A DNA stretch of 64,000 nt. It comes from Pomphorhynchus laevis (lineage: Eukaryota; Acanthocephala; Palaeacanthocephala; Echinorhynchida; Pomphorhynchidae). Made by a program: the position numbers and the translations under genes. The notes below the pieces were generated by a model that worked only from the letters and a program-made list of their open reading frames with translations, was not told the origin of the DNA and did not search any database. Shown here piece after piece: positions 61,938 to 64,000 of this stretch (within the stretch, counting starts at the first letter, position 1; each line of letters starts with the position of its first letter). The stretch is from contig WNNJ02000950.1 in assembly GCA_012934845.2 (NCBI GenBank), positions 62,001 through 126,000 of the forward strand. Reading direction: 5' to 3'.

Positions 61938-62402
61938 ATGCCGCGCGGAAAGCCGTCGAGTGTGACAAAGTGTTGCTCATGCAATGGACAAGCGGCTAGT
62001 TGCAAATCTTGCAAATGCAGGAAAGCAGGTAGAGAGTGCTTCAACTGCTCTGCACCTCGTTGTTCAAATAAGCAATTCAATTCGATAAAAAAGAATATAA
62101 CTGCAGATAATGCCAGTTTAACTGTTGATTTAAGTAGCAACATTAACGTCTCTCAAATCAAAGTGAACAATATTATCCCACCATTTTTCGCAAATGTAAA
62201 CATTACAGTAAATGAAGCTTTTGATGAAGTAGTCACATGGCGTCCCAACTTGTTTTGTCTTCCGAAATGTGCAGAAAGCACGAAGTTCGCTTCAATTTTG
62301 GCCGCAGTTTATGAAAGCTTTGTGTTAAGGACCTCTCCGTCTGATGAAGTGTTTAAACTTACAGTGCTATCCCCCAACTTGTCCTTCAACGAAATGGCGT
62401 AA
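61938..62402 (+). CDS. Element D N-terminal Cys-rich protein
   Basis: MPRGKPSSVTKCCSCNGQAA, CKSCKCRKAGRECFNC, APRCSNKQ: eight or more Cys in 45 residues in a CxxC..CxxCxC..C..C..C pattern, like a compact DNA-binding finger (CXC-like). Residues 60-154 include VVTWRPNLFCLPKCAESTKF, FASILAAVYESFVLR and end DEVFKLTVLSPNLSFNEMA at a TAA. The next frame starts with an ATG overlapping the stop by two bases, so the two parts may once have been one ORF or may reinitiate. Confidence 0.7.
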   Translation: MPRGKPSSVTKCCSCNGQAASCKSCKCRKAGRECFNCSAPRCSNKQFNSIKKNITADNASLTVDLSSNINVSQIKVNNIIPPFFANVNITVNEAFDEVVTWRPNLFCLPKCAESTKFASILAAVYESFVLRTSPSDEVFKLTVLSPNLSFNEMA

Positions 62403-63031
62403 TGCCTATTTTAACGAGACGAAAAATACTCTCGAGAAGGTTTAAAATGTGGTCTAATAAAGAATACGTGGAGTTACTGTCGAAGGCTCGGGCGCTTCAA
62501 TTGCAACTGAGGTTTTCCGAACGACATCAGAAGGGAATCTGGCAGATACAATTCACTGATTCATTGAAAAGAGGTCGAACTACTCAAGCTATGCGCATAC
62601 CGCAGAAAGGAAGCTGTCTGCAAGGTATTCTCGATGTTCACTCGGAGATAGATGGAAGAAAAGTACGTGACATTCTCGTTGAGAAACATCCAAATAAGAA
62701 TGTAATGCATCAAGATGCTCTACTCCCAACTAATACTTTCACTGATCCTTACTTTTCTCCTATTATATTTGATCAGATCAACTCAAAGGATATTATCGCT
62801 ACTTCAACAAGAATCAGAGGCGCTGCTGGACCATCTGGACTGGACGGAGACGCATGGCAAGATATGTTGCAAAATTTTGCAAATCAATCCAATAAGTTGG
62901 CCACAGCTCTAGCCAATGTTGGATATCGTATTGCATCTGAATCCTTAAACCCCGAAATCTTCGTCGGACTAACAGCTAGCAGACTTGTTGCACTTGACAA
63001 ATGTCCAGGCGTTTGTCCAATTGGCATATGA
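62402..63031 (+). CDS. Element D pre-RT and RT fingers
   Basis: A 209-codon frame: a basic N-terminal part (EYVELLSKARALQLQLRFSE), VRDILVEKHPNKN, IRGAAGPSGLDGDAWQDMLQ (a conserved block just before the RT), NPEIFVGLTASRLVALDKCP and VCPIGI (usual: VRPIGIGE). Ends at a stop (TGA at 63029) where the family reads GE, so the RT is broken here. Confidence 0.7.
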   Translation: MPILTRRKILSRRFKMWSNKEYVELLSKARALQLQLRFSERHQKGIWQIQFTDSLKRGRTTQAMRIPQKGSCLQGILDVHSEIDGRKVRDILVEKHPNKNVMHQDALLPTNTFTDPYFSPIIFDQINSKDIIATSTRIRGAAGPSGLDGDAWQDMLQNFANQSNKLATALANVGYRIASESLNPEIFVGLTASRLVALDKCPGVCPIGI

Positions 63032-63049
63032 GATGTCGCTTGTCGGATT

Positions 63050-63666
63050 ATGTGTAAAACTGTTCTGAACCTTGTATCGGTATCTTTGCAGAATGTTTGT
63101 GGGAATGTACAGTTGTGCGCAGGACAGAAGTCGGGAATAGACTATGCGATACATAGTGTTAGAGCGCGTCTAGATGACAGATCGGATAATGCATTACTTG
63201 CCATATATGCTAATAATGCCTTTAACAGAATCAATAGAGAAGCTATGTTACACAATGTAAAGATTATATGTCCGTCTTTGGGCCATATTGTTTCAAATAT
63301 GTATGGATGTGATACAGTTCTTGGCATTGATTGTGAAATGATAATTGACGAAGATGGTGTGACGCAAGGTGATCCGATGGCAATGGCGAAATTTCCGTCG
63401 CTACCATGCCGATAATAAATGAAATTCGTAGGAAATATCCCACAGTCTTAAACTTATGGTATGCCGATGATGCTAATTTTATCGGGTCACCGAATGATTT
63501 ACTACAGGTTTGGCGCCACTTGAACTTAATAGGTCCAAGATATGGTTACTGCCCAAATGCATCCAAGTGTAAGCTTCTTATTAAAGAAACTTATAAATTG
63601 CAGGCAGAACTACTGTTTAAGGATTCACAAATATCTATATGTACTGATGGGATTACAGTCCTTTGA
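63050..63666 (+). CDS. Element D RT palm (broken)
   Basis: 63050-63415: LCAGQKSGIDYAIHSVRARL, ALLAIYANNAFNRINREAML (motif A, usual D replaced: family LVDASNAFN, here IYANNAFN), DEDGVTQGDPMAMAKF (motif B, QGDP). 63406-63666: VLNLWYADDANFIGSPNDLL (motif C, YADD) and GPRYGYCPNASKCKLLIKE. The loss of the motif A Asp and two frame changes show it is dead. Confidence 0.75.
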
Positions 63667-64000
63667 TCCCCAATTGGAACTAGTGCTTACGTATCTTCTA
63701 TTGTAGTCGAGAATGTACAGTTCCTTTGCAAAATTGTCGAACGTTTGTCTGGTGTTGCCACTTACGACCCACATGTTGCATATGTTGCACATACTGTAGC
63801 AATCCAATCAAAATGGATATTCCTCAAGAGAACAACTCCTTGTAATGTATCATAGTATGATCCTTTAGAATATGCCATACGCACGAGGCTGATCCCTGCT
63901 CTGCTGGGAATTCAACTGATAACTGATGACATTCGTCTGATAACTGAAACACCAACTTATTTAGGTCTAGCTATCGCAAACCCATCTAAGAACGTTATTC

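Larger units (their letters stand above)
61938..64000 (+). mobile_element. Element D copy, 5' part to RT, runs off the window
   Basis: Cys-rich N-terminal ORF (61938-62402) followed by RT in three frames to the window end. Together with the C-terminal pieces elsewhere the full element would read: Cys-rich finger, RT, Zn-finger, restriction-like nuclease. A few frame breaks. Confidence 0.75.

Overview
The window is a retroelement-dense, AT-rich stretch of an animal nuclear genome. Animal origin is indicated by a decayed retrocopy of a BPTF/NURF301-type chromatin remodeler (tandem PHD fingers plus bromodomain, 2.8-3.6 kb), an intact fast-evolving TBC1D23-like gene (36.3-38.1 kb), and a spliced gene fragment with consensus splice sites at the left edge. 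The species cannot be fixed from the sequence; an invertebrate is likely because domain-permuted (Naiad-type) Penelope-like elements are common there. No rRNA, tRNA or CRISPR array was seen.

Most of the DNA belongs to a few element groups. LINE A (six copies: 5.5-7.8, 14.3-18.1, 44.9-48.8, 51.9-55.3, 55.3-59.2, 59.2-60.4 kb) encodes a CCHC zinc-knuckle ORF1, an APE endonuclease and an RT. LINE B (29.8-31.5, 41.1-42.9, 43.2-44.6 kb) is a CR1/L2-like RT element; a LINE C scrap lies inside one copy. Element D (40.3-41.1, 60.4-60.8, 61.4-61.6, 61.9-64.0 kb) has an RT, and its C-terminal pieces look like the Zn-finger plus restriction-like endonuclease of R2-group LINEs. Penelope-like elements (PLEs) are of two kinds: classical ones with a C-terminal GIY-YIG nuclease (10.7-12.6, 23.8-24.3, 26.6-26.9, 27.6-28.1, 33.5-35.2 kb) and Naiad-type ones with a cysteine-rich, GIY-YIG N-terminus (19.1-22.2 reverse, 22.3-23.5, 43.0-49.5 split by two LINE insertions, plus scraps at 2.2, 24.4 and 25.8 kb).

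Between these lie short, often tandem, non-coding repeats of roughly 360-470 bp, each carrying hammerhead ribozyme parts. They resemble the metazoan retrozymes thought to be moved by PLE machinery. One family (8.6-9.8 and 28.5-29.6 kb) and a site at 35.5 kb have the usual minimal hammerhead in normal strand order. Four other families, and the 3' terminal repeats of the Naiad-type PLEs, carry every hammerhead core strand and all three helices with compensatory changes between families, but the three core strands are connected in the opposite cyclic order. The core can therefore close only as a pseudoknot or by strand exchange between two copies. This is the most unusual signal in the window.

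Remaining single features: an N-rich 260-aa ORF (13.3-14.1 kb), a small two-CxxC ORF (4.7 kb), an LTR-like element with a 183-aa ORF (49.7-51.0 kb), several perfect-looking fold-back repeats (3.9, 5.3, 35.6, 39.4, 39.6-40.1, 51.3, 61.1 kb), an (AT)n tract and a 15-bp-type minisatellite.
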